A DNA stretch of 5,406 nucleotides from Holophagae bacterium (GTDB taxonomy: Bacteria > Acidobacteriota > Thermoanaerobaculia > Thermoanaerobaculales > Sulfomarinibacteraceae). Shown here piece after piece: positions 1-5,406 of this stretch (positions are counted from its first letter, which is position 1; each line of letters starts with the position of its first letter). The DNA lies in assembly GCA_030609785.1 (NCBI GenBank), contig JAUWTC010000215.1:1-5406 (forward strand). Direction: 5' to 3'. Position numbers and translations under genes: made by a program. Under the pieces are notes generated by a model, which ran no database searches, was not told where the DNA came from, and saw only the letters and a program-made list of their open reading frames with translations.

Positions 1-15
1 ATCCGCCTTCTGACC

Positions 16-1890
16 TCATCCCGGACCGCTAACGCCGGCAGCAGTTGCATCTATCGCTGAAACATCTACCGACACCGTGACATCACCCCACCAATCGGTT
101 AACTTTCCTGCCACGCTGAAATAGACAATGCCGACGATCGCCAAGACCGCTCCGAAGAGCGGCGCCGGGCAGGGCAAGCTCTGCAAATGGAGATACTGGC
201 GGGCGAAGTCAGTCGGCACGAACACAACCCACAGAACGACATTGAAGATCAAATGGAAACAGAAAATGGAGTATCGGACAGCCTTCGGAGCGTCGTAAAT
301 GACGGAGGCCGCTATCATCAGGAGACTGAGCATCATTCCAAAGCTCCCGTGCCGAATCAACAAGTGGCCTGAGCGGAAGATCAGCAACCACCAGACCAGC
401 AGGGTCAGCCCGGTATGCAGCACAAGCAAATCCAAGGCTCTTCGTCGCATGTATTTCCACCGCGATCGGAGAACGGCCCAAATCAGAATCGGCCAGGCAA
501 GGTTCAAAAACCCGAGGGCACGAAAGGTCTGCTCCACCTGGTCGTAACGCAAGAGCGCCGCCAGAGTCGCCATGTCATACCCCAGCAGCGATCTTTCGGC
601 GTAGTACCGCGTTCTAAAACCATGCCTGGCATCTGCTGACGCCGATTGCGGGTCGATCATGCCCGTGACACATTCCACGATGTTGTGATCGAGGTGATGA
701 TCACCAAAGAGGAATCCAAAGTTCTCTTTTTGACGCCCAAGGAATTTGGCCCAGCCCAGCCTCTTGTAGGCATCGACTGTACTGGCAATCCAGTGTTGAT
801 CATTGCCTTCCGCATAGCCGGCAAACATCATTTTCAAACAGCGATCACCCGGCGGATCGATGAATTTCTGGTATCCCATCCACGGAACATAAAAAACCAA
901 AGCTACGACAATGCCGGGAAGCCAAAACCGCCAGGAACGGAAAGGCCTATAGAACAGTGCCAAAAAACCCGCCGGCAAAAGACTGAAACCAATGCCACCA
1001 TGGGCAAGAAAGGCCAGGGCACAACCAGAGGCAGCGAGCACCGTCTCGTTCGGAGTCGGCGCTCTTCTCTGCCGCCACACTCTGATCAGCGGTGCCGACG
1101 CAGCCAGCCACAACGCAGCCGCCAGAAGCTTCGGCCAGACATATACGCTCGAGAAATAGACAAAGCCCGAAGTACCGATTGCAAGGACAATAAAAGTCGT
1201 ACGTGCCCGTCCCCAACCCAAAGCCCAGGTGACGGCGAATACCGCAAGTACCCACTGCACTTGAACCAGTACGCCAATCGCAAGATTCACGACTCCGACG
1301 CCAAACAACTTCGTCAGCGGCCAGCACAGCAGCAGGCTCCCGGCCTGGACTGGCGGGCGGTCGCTGAACCGCCAGACCCCGAAGTTGATGTCATCGAGCA
1401 GATGATTCTGATGGGCCACCGCGTAGGCAAATTTGACAGGAATCAAGGAATCGATAGCCCTCGGCTGGATCCCAAATACGGCACTGGGCGGGTCTACCCC
1501 TATCTCGGGAACAAACCAGGTCGGCGTTTTCTCCACCCCGCCGAAGAGCGACATTCCACTGAGGTAGAGCAACCCGAAAAGAAAGGTAACCCTCACCGGA
1601 CGCGAGAACAACTCAACCAACTGCGTCAGTCGATGACGGTAGCTGAGTATTGCCCAGAGCCAGCCCCCGAACAGGAACAGAACCGAAAACAGGGCACCCA
1701 GCTTCGGACTCATGACGTAGATCCAGAAGGCCACATAGCCGGCCGACGCCAGGTTTACGAGAGCAATGATGTCGAGGATTGGAGAGGGCTGACCCTTGTG
1801 GCCACACAGTCGTCGGGCGATCAGGCTACTGGTCGTCCACAAGATGAGGTAGCTGAAGGCATAGCATAACAGCAGACTCAGTTCCGCCAT
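16..1890 (-). CDS. Polytopic membrane protein, possibly GT-C type glycosyltransferase-like
   Basis: A 624-residue protein with about 13-15 predicted membrane helices by eye: roughly residues 5-25, 39-60, 65-85, 100-118, 196-222, 231-250, 253-272, 284-315 (one or two), 320-338, 461-478, 487-505, 513-531, 540-560 and 578-595. Two large loops break the pattern. The first (about 119-195) has acidic residues D166 and D167 and the motif SDRPPVQAG (176-184). The second (about 341-460) holds DPPGDR (345-350) and a His/Asp cluster, GDHHLDH (396-402). A long polytopic protein with an acidic first extracytoplasmic loop resembles GT-C enzymes, which use polyprenyl-phosphate sugars, but I cannot name the family or assign a catalytic residue. 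The ATG at 1890 is preceded by a modest ribosome site (GGTAGG, 8-base spacing). Codon use looks less GC-biased than in the other genes. It could equally be a flippase-like or other uncharacterised membrane protein. The gene is certain; the function is not. Confidence 0.85.
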   Translation of the reverse strand: MAELSLLLCYAFSYLILWTTSSLIARRLCGHKGQPSPILDIIALVNLASAGYVAFWIYVMSPKLGALFSVLFLFGGWLWAILSYRHRLTQLVELFSRPVRVTFLFGLLYLSGMSLFGGVEKTPTWFVPEIGVDPPSAVFGIQPRAIDSLIPVKFAYAVAHQNHLLDDINFGVWRFSDRPPVQAGSLLLCWPLTKLFGVGVVNLAIGVLVQVQWVLAVFAVTWALGWGRARTTFIVLAIGTSGFVYFSSVYVWPKLLAAALWLAASAPLIRVWRQRRAPTPNETVLAASGCALAFLAHGGIGFSLLPAGFLALFYRPFRSWRFWLPGIVVALVFYVPWMGYQKFIDPPGDRCLKMMFAGYAEGNDQHWIASTVDAYKRLGWAKFLGRQKENFGFLFGDHHLDHNIVECVTGMIDPQSASADARHGFRTRYYAERSLLGYDMATLAALLRYDQVEQTFRALGFLNLAWPILIWAVLRSRWKYMRRRALDLLVLHTGLTLLVWWLLIFRSGHLLIRHGSFGMMLSLLMIAASVIYDAPKAVRYSIFCFHLIFNVVLWVVFVPTDFARQYLHLQSLPCPAPLFGAVLAIVGIVYFSVAGKLTDWWGDVTVSVDVSAIDATAAGVSGPG

Positions 1891-1922
1891 GAATAGAACC
1901 TACCAGCGCTCAGGGGTGGTAA

Positions 1923-2063
1923 CAAGGCCATCGAACGCACGAGTTGGGCCTGGCCGCCGTCACCGCCCTGGTGTGCGGCATCCCTCTGTACATCGCCTCT
2001 CTGGGCATCGCCTCACTCGTTGTCACCGTCATGACCGAGGGTGAGTTCCGCGGCCGGAGGTGA
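1923..2063 (+). pseudogene. Orphan coding-like fragment: C-terminal end of a hydrophobic protein, or a tiny membrane protein
   Basis: The gap between the two minus-strand genes carries an open plus-strand frame of about 46 codons after a TAA at 1920-1922, ending with TGA at 2061-2063. From 1941 onward nearly every codon ends in G or C and the product reads as a membrane helix (GIPLYIASLGIASLVVTVM) followed by a charged tail, TEGEFRGRR. No ATG opens the frame. Possible starts are TTG at 1944 (39 residues) or GTG at 1971, neither with a convincing ribosome site. A 9-base repeat (CATCGCCTC at 1991 and 2006) encodes the repeated IAS. It ends only 6 bases from the stop of the convergent EEP gene. 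The simplest reading is the surviving 3' end of a membrane protein gene cut off by rearrangement; a genuine single-helix small protein is the alternative. Chance is also possible at this length. Confidence 0.35.
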
Positions 2064-2069
2064 TATCAA

Positions 2070-3092
2070 TCAGGACCCCGGTTTTATCTCAAACGTCACG
2101 GGGCAGTGATCCGACACATCCCAGAAGGTACCGTCCTCTTTGCCCGACATTGATACCAATTCGCCACAGTTGTATCGCTTGCAGTGCAGCCAGGACTCAG
2201 GGCTCGTCACCTGGTGTTCCTCGAAACCCTTGAGGTAGACCAGGTCCAGGAGCGACGGGACCTGGATCCCATCCCGCCCGCCTCCGCCTTCCCAGTACTC
2301 GGTGCAGCCGTCGAGATTCTCCGACCGGGTCAGACCCGCACCCCGCATCAAGTTGTCGAGCAGGGCCAGTTCTTCGGCCTGGGATCCGCCTTCCCAACCG
2401 GTGACGTTGAAGTCACCCTGCACAATCAAATTGGCACGCTTGGCGCCAAGGGCGTTCTCATTGATCCAGTCGACCAGGGCCTGGTACTGCTGCCTGCGAT
2501 GCCCAAAGCCACGCGGTGCAGCCGCTAGATGCACCTGGATGACGGTGAATTCAAGTGGCGGATCCTGCCGTGTTCGAAACGTCGCCACCAGCGCAGGTTT
2601 GTAGCCCTCGGTGACCGCAACACCGGCGATTTCTTCGAGTTCACTGACCATCTCGATGCGGTCGTCATCCCACGCCAGGGCAATCTTCTGACCATGTCGG
2701 CCGCCATGGGACCCGAAGCGCAAACGGTACTGCCGCCTACCCCCGGCCCGCCTGAGAATTGGCGGAAACCGCCGAGTGTCAGTGATCTCCTCGAACCCGA
2801 TGACATCGGCATCCAACCCGCGCAGGACATCCTGGAGGTCACAGATATTGGTCCTCCGGCTGTAGCCGAGGTCGGGGTCCTGCGGCCGACGATCAAGCGG
2901 AAAATTCCGAATATTCCACAGCGCCACCCGCACCGTATCCGCTGAAGCCGGCGCCGGCAACTCCTCGGCCGTGACGCCTGACCCCGGAAAGCCGCCACAC
3001 CGAAGACGACTTCGCAGCGTCAGGGCCGAGACGACGACGAACGCCATCACCATCACCATCAATACCACTACGATCCGGCCCTTGTTTTTCAT
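2070..3092 (-). CDS. Membrane-anchored endonuclease/exonuclease/phosphatase (EEP) family protein
   Basis: The product has 340 residues. Residues 6-24 form one hydrophobic segment after a short basic start (MKNKGR), so it is a signal anchor or uncleaved signal peptide that places the catalytic domain outside the cytoplasm. There is no lipobox. The rest is the DNase I-like EEP fold with the family motifs in order: ALWNIRNF with N60; DVIGFEEI with E102; VIQVHLA with H188; QGDFNV with D227 and N229; PSLLDLVYL with D283; and VSDHCPV with D328 and H329. In this family these residues bind Mg2+ and hydrolyse a phosphodiester, so the protein looks catalytically complete. Whether the substrate is DNA, RNA, a phospholipid or an inositol phosphate cannot be told. 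Extra cysteines (C263, C304, C309, C330) could form disulfides outside the cytoplasm. The ATG at 3092 is chosen because GGAGG (3099-3103) lies 6 bases upstream and the anchor follows at once; the frame stays open another 24 codons to 3164, but that extension crosses the upstream terminator. Confidence 0.9.
   Translation of the reverse strand: MKNKGRIVVVLMVMVMAFVVVSALTLRSRLRCGGFPGSGVTAEELPAPASADTVRVALWNIRNFPLDRRPQDPDLGYSRRTNICDLQDVLRGLDADVIGFEEITDTRRFPPILRRAGGRRQYRLRFGSHGGRHGQKIALAWDDDRIEMVSELEEIAGVAVTEGYKPALVATFRTRQDPPLEFTVIQVHLAAAPRGFGHRRQQYQALVDWINENALGAKRANLIVQGDFNVTGWEGGSQAEELALLDNLMRGAGLTRSENLDGCTEYWEGGGGRDGIQVPSLLDLVYLKGFEEHQVTSPESWLHCKRYNCGELVSMSGKEDGTFWDVSDHCPVTFEIKPGS
3044..3061. repeat. 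Three tandem copies of hexanucleotide CCATCA inside the EEP membrane anchor
   Basis: CCATCA is repeated exactly three times on the plus strand, coding on the minus strand for alternating Val and Met in the hydrophobic anchor of the EEP protein. The unit is two codons long, so a copy change would alter anchor length without a frameshift. With three units this may simply reflect codon choice. Confidence 0.5.
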
Positions 3093-3098
3093 GCCTCG

Positions 3099-3103
3099 CC
3101 TCC
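3099..3103 (-). promoter_or_regulatory. Ribosome binding site that fixes the EEP gene start
   Basis: On the minus strand GGAGG sits 6 bases before the ATG at 3092, a near-ideal Shine-Dalgarno arrangement. It decides this start over the upstream in-frame candidate at 3164. Confidence 0.8.
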
Positions 3104-3141
3104 GAAGGAGATTCTCGCCGATGTCCCTCGGACCTGCAAGG

Positions 3142-3162
3142 AAAAACGGGGGACCCGCCCCC
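3142..3162 (-). terminator. Rho-independent terminator after the beta-helix gene
   Basis: Read on the minus strand, GGGGG (3162-3158), a 5-base loop CGGGT and CCCCC (3152-3148) form a hairpin followed by one base and TTTTT (3146-3142). It lies 23 bases past the beta-helix stop and about 50 bases before the EEP start. The two minus-strand genes are therefore probably separate transcripts, unless readthrough occurs. The stem is only 5 bp but all G-C. I see no clear promoter in the short gap after it. Confidence 0.6.
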
Positions 3163-3185
3163 ACCTACTGTAAGAGCGGCGCCAT

Positions 3186-3689
3186 TCAGTTCGAGTCGAG
3201 CGTATCGAACACGATACCCCAACCATCGTTGGCCATGCTGCTGTTGCCTATCAGGGTCGATCCACGCTTCACCGTGATGCCATCACCATGATTCAGGAAG
3301 GCCGTGTTGCCGCTCATCGTAGAGCTATAGTCCACGTCGAACCCCTCTTCGATGTTTTGCACCGCGGTGTTGTTGATGAGGACGGCGGCCTGAGCGGTCT
3401 TGAAGCCCGGTCCAGAGTTGTTTCGTGACGTGTTCTGATCGGCGACGCTGCCAAAGCCAGACAGGTTGATCCCGTCGTAATCACACCGCGCGGCAGAGCA
3501 GCAAACGACGTGCCCGGCATCCCTGATGGAGATCCCCCACAAGCCGCAATCCGAGACCGAGACGTCCTCCACCCTGGCTCGATTGCGCAGCCAGATGCAA
3601 ACGCTGCCAGCGCCACGCACCGTCCCATTGCGAATCGTGACGTTGTCGTTTGCACCCGAGAGGTGCCGCCCAAAACACTCCTCGCGCAA
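3186..3689 (-). CDS. Right-handed parallel beta-helix repeat protein, probably truncated at the N terminus and perhaps at the C terminus
   Basis: The 167-residue product is a run of about seven beta-helix coils. The consensus is roughly N-[TS]-x3-N-x3-G-[IF]-x-[VIL]; the turn glycines at G52, G73, G95, G116, G137 and G158 are spaced 21-22 residues, the classic PbH1/NosD-like period. Such proteins are generally exported and bind or cleave polysaccharides, or act as surface scaffolds. No catalytic residues can be assigned. The opening coils contain an unusual cysteine set (C31, C48, C63, C64, C69). The start is a weak TTG at 3689 with an AAAGGA site about 14 bases away, and there is no signal peptide, unlike typical family members. 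The frame stays open upstream to a TAG near 3773 but that sequence is AT-rich promoter DNA, not coding-like. The C terminus stops right after a turn, with no capping segment. It may be a degraded remnant or a small cytosolic beta-helix; the true start is uncertain. Confidence 0.65.
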   Translation of the reverse strand: MREECFGRHLSGANDNVTIRNGTVRGAGSVCIWLRNRARVEDVSVSDCGLWGISIRDAGHVVCCSAARCDYDGINLSGFGSVADQNTSRNNSGPGFKTAQAAVLINNTAVQNIEEGFDVDYSSTMSGNTAFLNHGDGITVKRGSTLIGNSSMANDGWGIVFDTLDSN

Positions 3690-3755
3690 GAAAATACAAA
3701 TTTCCTTTTTTCTTACTGCTAGCCCACCACTGCTGAGTAGCCCTGAATCCCCCTC

Positions 3756-3784
3756 TTGACAAAGTCGCCACTAGAATGTATTAA
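3756..3784 (+). promoter_or_regulatory. Sigma-70 type promoter of the GntR-slipin operon
   Basis: A perfect -35 box TTGACA (3756-3761) is followed, after a 17-base spacer, by TATTAA (3779-3784), a 4-of-6 match to the -10 consensus. Transcription would begin about 3791, giving a leader of about 37 bases. TAGAAT at 3772 is a better -10 match but is too close to the -35 box. Confidence 0.75.
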
Positions 3785-3801
3785 TGAACTAGGACATTAA
3801 T
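3780..3801. promoter_or_regulatory. Inverted-repeat operator overlapping the -10 box, probably bound by the GntR protein
   Basis: ATTAATG (3780-3786) and CATTAAT (3795-3801) are exact reverse complements separated by 8 bases, a 22-base site suited to a dimeric winged-helix regulator. It covers the -10 box and the expected start point, so a bound repressor would block transcription. ACTAG occurs at 3770 and 3788, the second inside the spacer. Assigning it to the adjacent gene's product is inference from position and symmetry. Confidence 0.65.
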
Positions 3802-3827
3802 TAGAACATCGACGAAAGGAAGCGTCC

Positions 3828-4232
3828 TTGCCAGTCCATTTCGCACTCGATCTCAAAAGTGGTGTCCCGTTTTATCGGCAGGTCATCGACCAGGTCAAGA
3901 GCGCCATCGCCACCGGGGCCATCAGCTCCGGTGATCGTCTGCCGACCGTCCGGCAGATGGCAGTCGACCTCTCGATCAACCCCAACACGGTAAGCCGAGC
4001 CTATACCGAACTGGAACTGACAGGTCTGGTGGAGACCCAGATGGGTTCCGGCACCTTCGTCGGCCGGCTCGAAATCCAGCGGGACGAGGTCGAACGCCGC
4101 CGTCTACTCGACCTGATCTGCCGGGAAACGCTCTCTCGAGCCTCGTCCAACGGCTTCACCCTTGACGACATCCTCAACCATCTCAACGAAAAAAGACCCG
4201 CTGATGAAGGAGGCAATCATGGCAACCCATAA
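3828..4232 (+). CDS. Short GntR-family transcriptional regulator, YtrA type
   Basis: The product has 134 residues. Residues about 11-80 form the GntR winged helix: PFYRQVIDQVKSAI (14-27), the helix-turn-helix LPTVRQMAVDLSINPNTVSR (38-57), and the wing GLVETQMGSGTFV (66-78). Only about 50 residues follow, mainly a helical stretch (84-122), which is the short dimerisation tail of the YtrA subfamily and too small for a FadR, HutC or aminotransferase-like effector domain. Such regulators usually repress their own operon, often with ABC transporter or membrane-protein genes. The start is TTG at 3828, with AAAGGA (3815-3820) 7 bases upstream and the first residues matching the family's beginning. 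Its last 14 bases overlap the slipin gene, which implies translational coupling. The inverted repeat at 3780-3801 is the likely binding site. The inducing signal cannot be read from the sequence. Confidence 0.93.
   Translation: MPVHFALDLKSGVPFYRQVIDQVKSAIATGAISSGDRLPTVRQMAVDLSINPNTVSRAYTELELTGLVETQMGSGTFVGRLEIQRDEVERRRLLDLICRETLSRASSNGFTLDDILNHLNEKRPADEGGNHGNP
4207..4213 (+). promoter_or_regulatory. Strong ribosome binding site inside the GntR gene that fixes the slipin start
   Basis: AAGGAGG lies 5 bases before the ATG at 4219. It sits within the last codons of the GntR gene, so ribosomes ending there can restart on the slipin. It rules out the longer in-frame start at 4162. Confidence 0.85.
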
Positions 4233-5352
4233 GGAACTGAAACTGGCGGCTCTGGAAAAATTCGCCATCGGATTCCACGCGGACTTCCGATTCGGATCGA
4301 TCAACGCACTGATCCTCATCGTGCTCTGTCTCGCCGGCATGGTGTCCCATCTGGCCGCCTTCGGTTTCGATCTGGAGGTCGTCTACACGATGGTCGTCAC
4401 CGCCCTTGGGATGGCAATCTTGCTTCGAATATCCCAGGTTTGGGAGGCGGTCGTCATCTTGACAACGGTCGCCGCGATCCTCACCTTTCTCAGGCACCGA
4501 CCCGAGAGCTGGATTCTGGTTACGGCCGTCGTTGTCGCCGGGCTCGCGGCCCCCAGCTTTCAAGTTGCCTACCAGTGGGAAAAGGCTGTGCTCTTGCGCT
4601 TCGGGCGATTCCTCCGGCTCCGCGGTTCAGGGGTCTTCATTCTCCTGCCGGTGATCGACAAGGTCGCCAACTACGTCGACCAGCGCATCCGCGTCACCGA
4701 CTTCAATGCGGAGACCACCCTGACCAAGGACACCGTGCCCGTCAACGTCGACGCAATCGCCTTCTGGATGGTCTGGGATGCGCAGAAGGCTGTGCTCGAG
4801 GTGGCGAATTTCGAAAATGCCATCTCCCTCTCGGCCCAGACCGGCCTTCGCGACGCCATCGGCAAACACGAGCTGGCCGAAATGTTGTCTCAGCGCGATC
4901 AATTGGGCCGCGAGATTCAGCAGGTGCTCGACGCCAAGACCAATGCCTGGGGCATCACCGTCCAGTCCGTCGAGATTCGTGACGTCATCATTCCCAAAGG
5001 CCTGGAGGACGCGATGAGCCGCCAAGCTCAGGCGGAACGCGAACGACAGTCCAGAATCATCCTCTCGACCGCCGAGACGGAGATCGCCGAGAAGTTTGCC
5101 GCTGCCTCCGAGTACTACAAGGACAACCCCTCGGCCCTGCACTTGCGAGCGATGAACATGGTCTACGAGGGCCTGCGCAAGAAGGGTTCGATGATCATCG
5201 TTCCCAGCACCGCGGTCGAGACGATGGGCCTCGGAGCGTTGGGCGGACTGACAGCCTTCGATCGAATCATAGGACAAGAACCCGAAAAGAGCGCCGAGGA
5301 TTCAGGCGACAAACCCACCCCTGCGGACCCTGAAGATTCTGCAGCGGAGTGA
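4219..5352 (+). CDS. Slipin (stomatin-like SPFH/band 7 protein) with four-helix N-terminal membrane domain
   Basis: The product has 377 residues. After an amphipathic start (1-26) come about four hydrophobic segments (28-50, 53-70, 73-91, 97-112). The SPFH domain then runs from about 116 to 270: QWEKAVLLRFGRF (119-131), GVFILLPVID (138-147), a long slipin-type core with TKDTVPVNVDAI (169-180), SAQTGLRDAIGKHEL (205-219), and WGITVQSVEIRDVIIP (244-259). A charged helix with the slipin signature RQAQAERERQSRII (268-281) is the likely coiled coil. The end (352-377) is an acidic, Pro-rich disordered tail. Slipins assemble into ring- or cage-like oligomers on membranes and are tied to microdomains and proteolysis control. 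Most have one or two N-terminal membrane segments, so four is unusual. The usual NfeD/protease partner is not visible, although only 54 bases follow. Operon position behind a GntR regulator suggests induced expression, perhaps in membrane stress; that is inference. Confidence 0.92.
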   Translation: MATHKELKLAALEKFAIGFHADFRFGSINALILIVLCLAGMVSHLAAFGFDLEVVYTMVVTALGMAILLRISQVWEAVVILTTVAAILTFLRHRPESWILVTAVVVAGLAAPSFQVAYQWEKAVLLRFGRFLRLRGSGVFILLPVIDKVANYVDQRIRVTDFNAETTLTKDTVPVNVDAIAFWMVWDAQKAVLEVANFENAISLSAQTGLRDAIGKHELAEMLSQRDQLGREIQQVLDAKTNAWGITVQSVEIRDVIIPKGLEDAMSRQAQAERERQSRIILSTAETEIAEKFAAASEYYKDNPSALHLRAMNMVYEGLRKKGSMIIVPSTAVETMGLGALGGLTAFDRIIGQEPEKSAEDSGDKPTPADPEDSAAE

Positions 5353-5406
5353 CTCCAACGGGATCACCGACCGCATCCAAGGGTGCCTCGTTTCGCTTTG
5401 CGACAT

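Larger units (their letters stand above)
3690..3827. other. Divergent intergenic promoter region
   Basis: This AT-richer 138-base stretch separates the minus-strand beta-helix gene from the plus-strand GntR gene. It contains the plus-strand promoter and operator listed separately and an A/T-rich tract at 3690-3713. The sequence TTGACAA at 3756-3762 also offers a minus-strand TTGTCA, but no good -10 box follows it at normal spacing, so I call no promoter for the beta-helix gene. Confidence 0.7.

Noticed and set aside
646..1869. Long plus-strand open frame (407 codons) opposite the membrane protein gene
   Set aside because: Its product is rich in Arg, Gln, Pro and Lys with no domain, while the opposite strand gives a coherent multi-helix membrane protein. 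It is an antisense shadow.
3100..3110. Small hairpin (CTCC-GAA-GGAG) covering part of the EEP ribosome site, as a possible translational switch
   Set aside because: The stem is 4 bp with a 3-base loop, too weak to argue for regulation.
3093..3164. 24-codon N-terminal extension of the EEP protein
   Set aside because: The ATG at 3092 has an ideal GGAGG and is followed at once by the signal anchor. The extension would start within terminator-hairpin sequence and push the anchor inward.
2893..3222. Minus-strand frame overlapping the end of the beta-helix gene and the start of the EEP gene, as a possible frameshifted continuation
   Set aside because: The translation contains no beta-helix coil pattern and no EEP motif and runs through the terminator; it does not extend either protein.
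4162..4218. 19-codon N-terminal extension of the slipin
   Set aside because: AAGGAGG placed 5 bases before the ATG at 4219 gives a far better start, and the extra residues match the tail of the GntR gene in another frame.
4440..5277. Large overlapping frames on both strands within the slipin gene
   Set aside because: They are Arg/Gly-rich shadows of a strongly supported SPFH coding region; none has a domain or ribosome site.
5353..5406. Possible minus-strand gene start (ATG at 5406) and open plus-strand frame at the window end
   Set aside because: Only 54 bases are present, with no ribosome site, motif or terminator to support a gene.

Overview
The window holds five protein-coding genes in two blocks that diverge from a promoter region at about 3690-3827. 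No rRNA, tRNA, CRISPR array or insertion sequence is visible. Base composition is moderately high in GC, third codon positions mostly end in G or C, two genes appear to start with TTG, and Shine-Dalgarno sites are clear. This fits a GC-rich bacterium; a beta-helix protein and a membrane-anchored nuclease-fold protein would suit a Gram-negative lineage such as Myxococcota, another deltaproteobacterial group or Acidobacteriota. The sequence does not decide the taxon.

Minus-strand block, in transcription order. (1) A small right-handed beta-helix protein (3689-3186) with no signal peptide and apparently lacking its usual ends, followed by a Rho-independent terminator (3162-3142). (2) A membrane-anchored endonuclease/exonuclease/phosphatase (EEP) protein (3092-2070) with a complete catalytic motif set. 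(3) A 179-base gap (1891-2069) that contains, on the opposite strand, a short stretch reading like the end of a hydrophobic protein. (4) A 624-residue multi-spanning membrane protein (1890-16) resembling polytopic GT-C type glycosyltransferases, without firm family assignment.

Plus-strand block. A TTGACA/TATTAA promoter whose -10 box is overlapped by a 7+7 bp inverted repeat drives a short GntR regulator of the YtrA type (3828-4232). This overlaps by 14 bases a slipin/SPFH (stomatin-like) protein with an unusual N-terminal domain of about four membrane helices (4219-5352). The two genes look like a translationally coupled, self-regulated operon. Short GntR regulators of this type usually control membrane transport or envelope-stress genes, so a role in sensing or managing membrane state is reasonable but inferred. 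The last 54 bases (5353-5406) hold nothing recognisable.

The most interesting parts are the GntR-slipin operon with its visible operator, the orphan coding-like fragment at 1923-2063, and the beta-helix gene that looks truncated at both ends.
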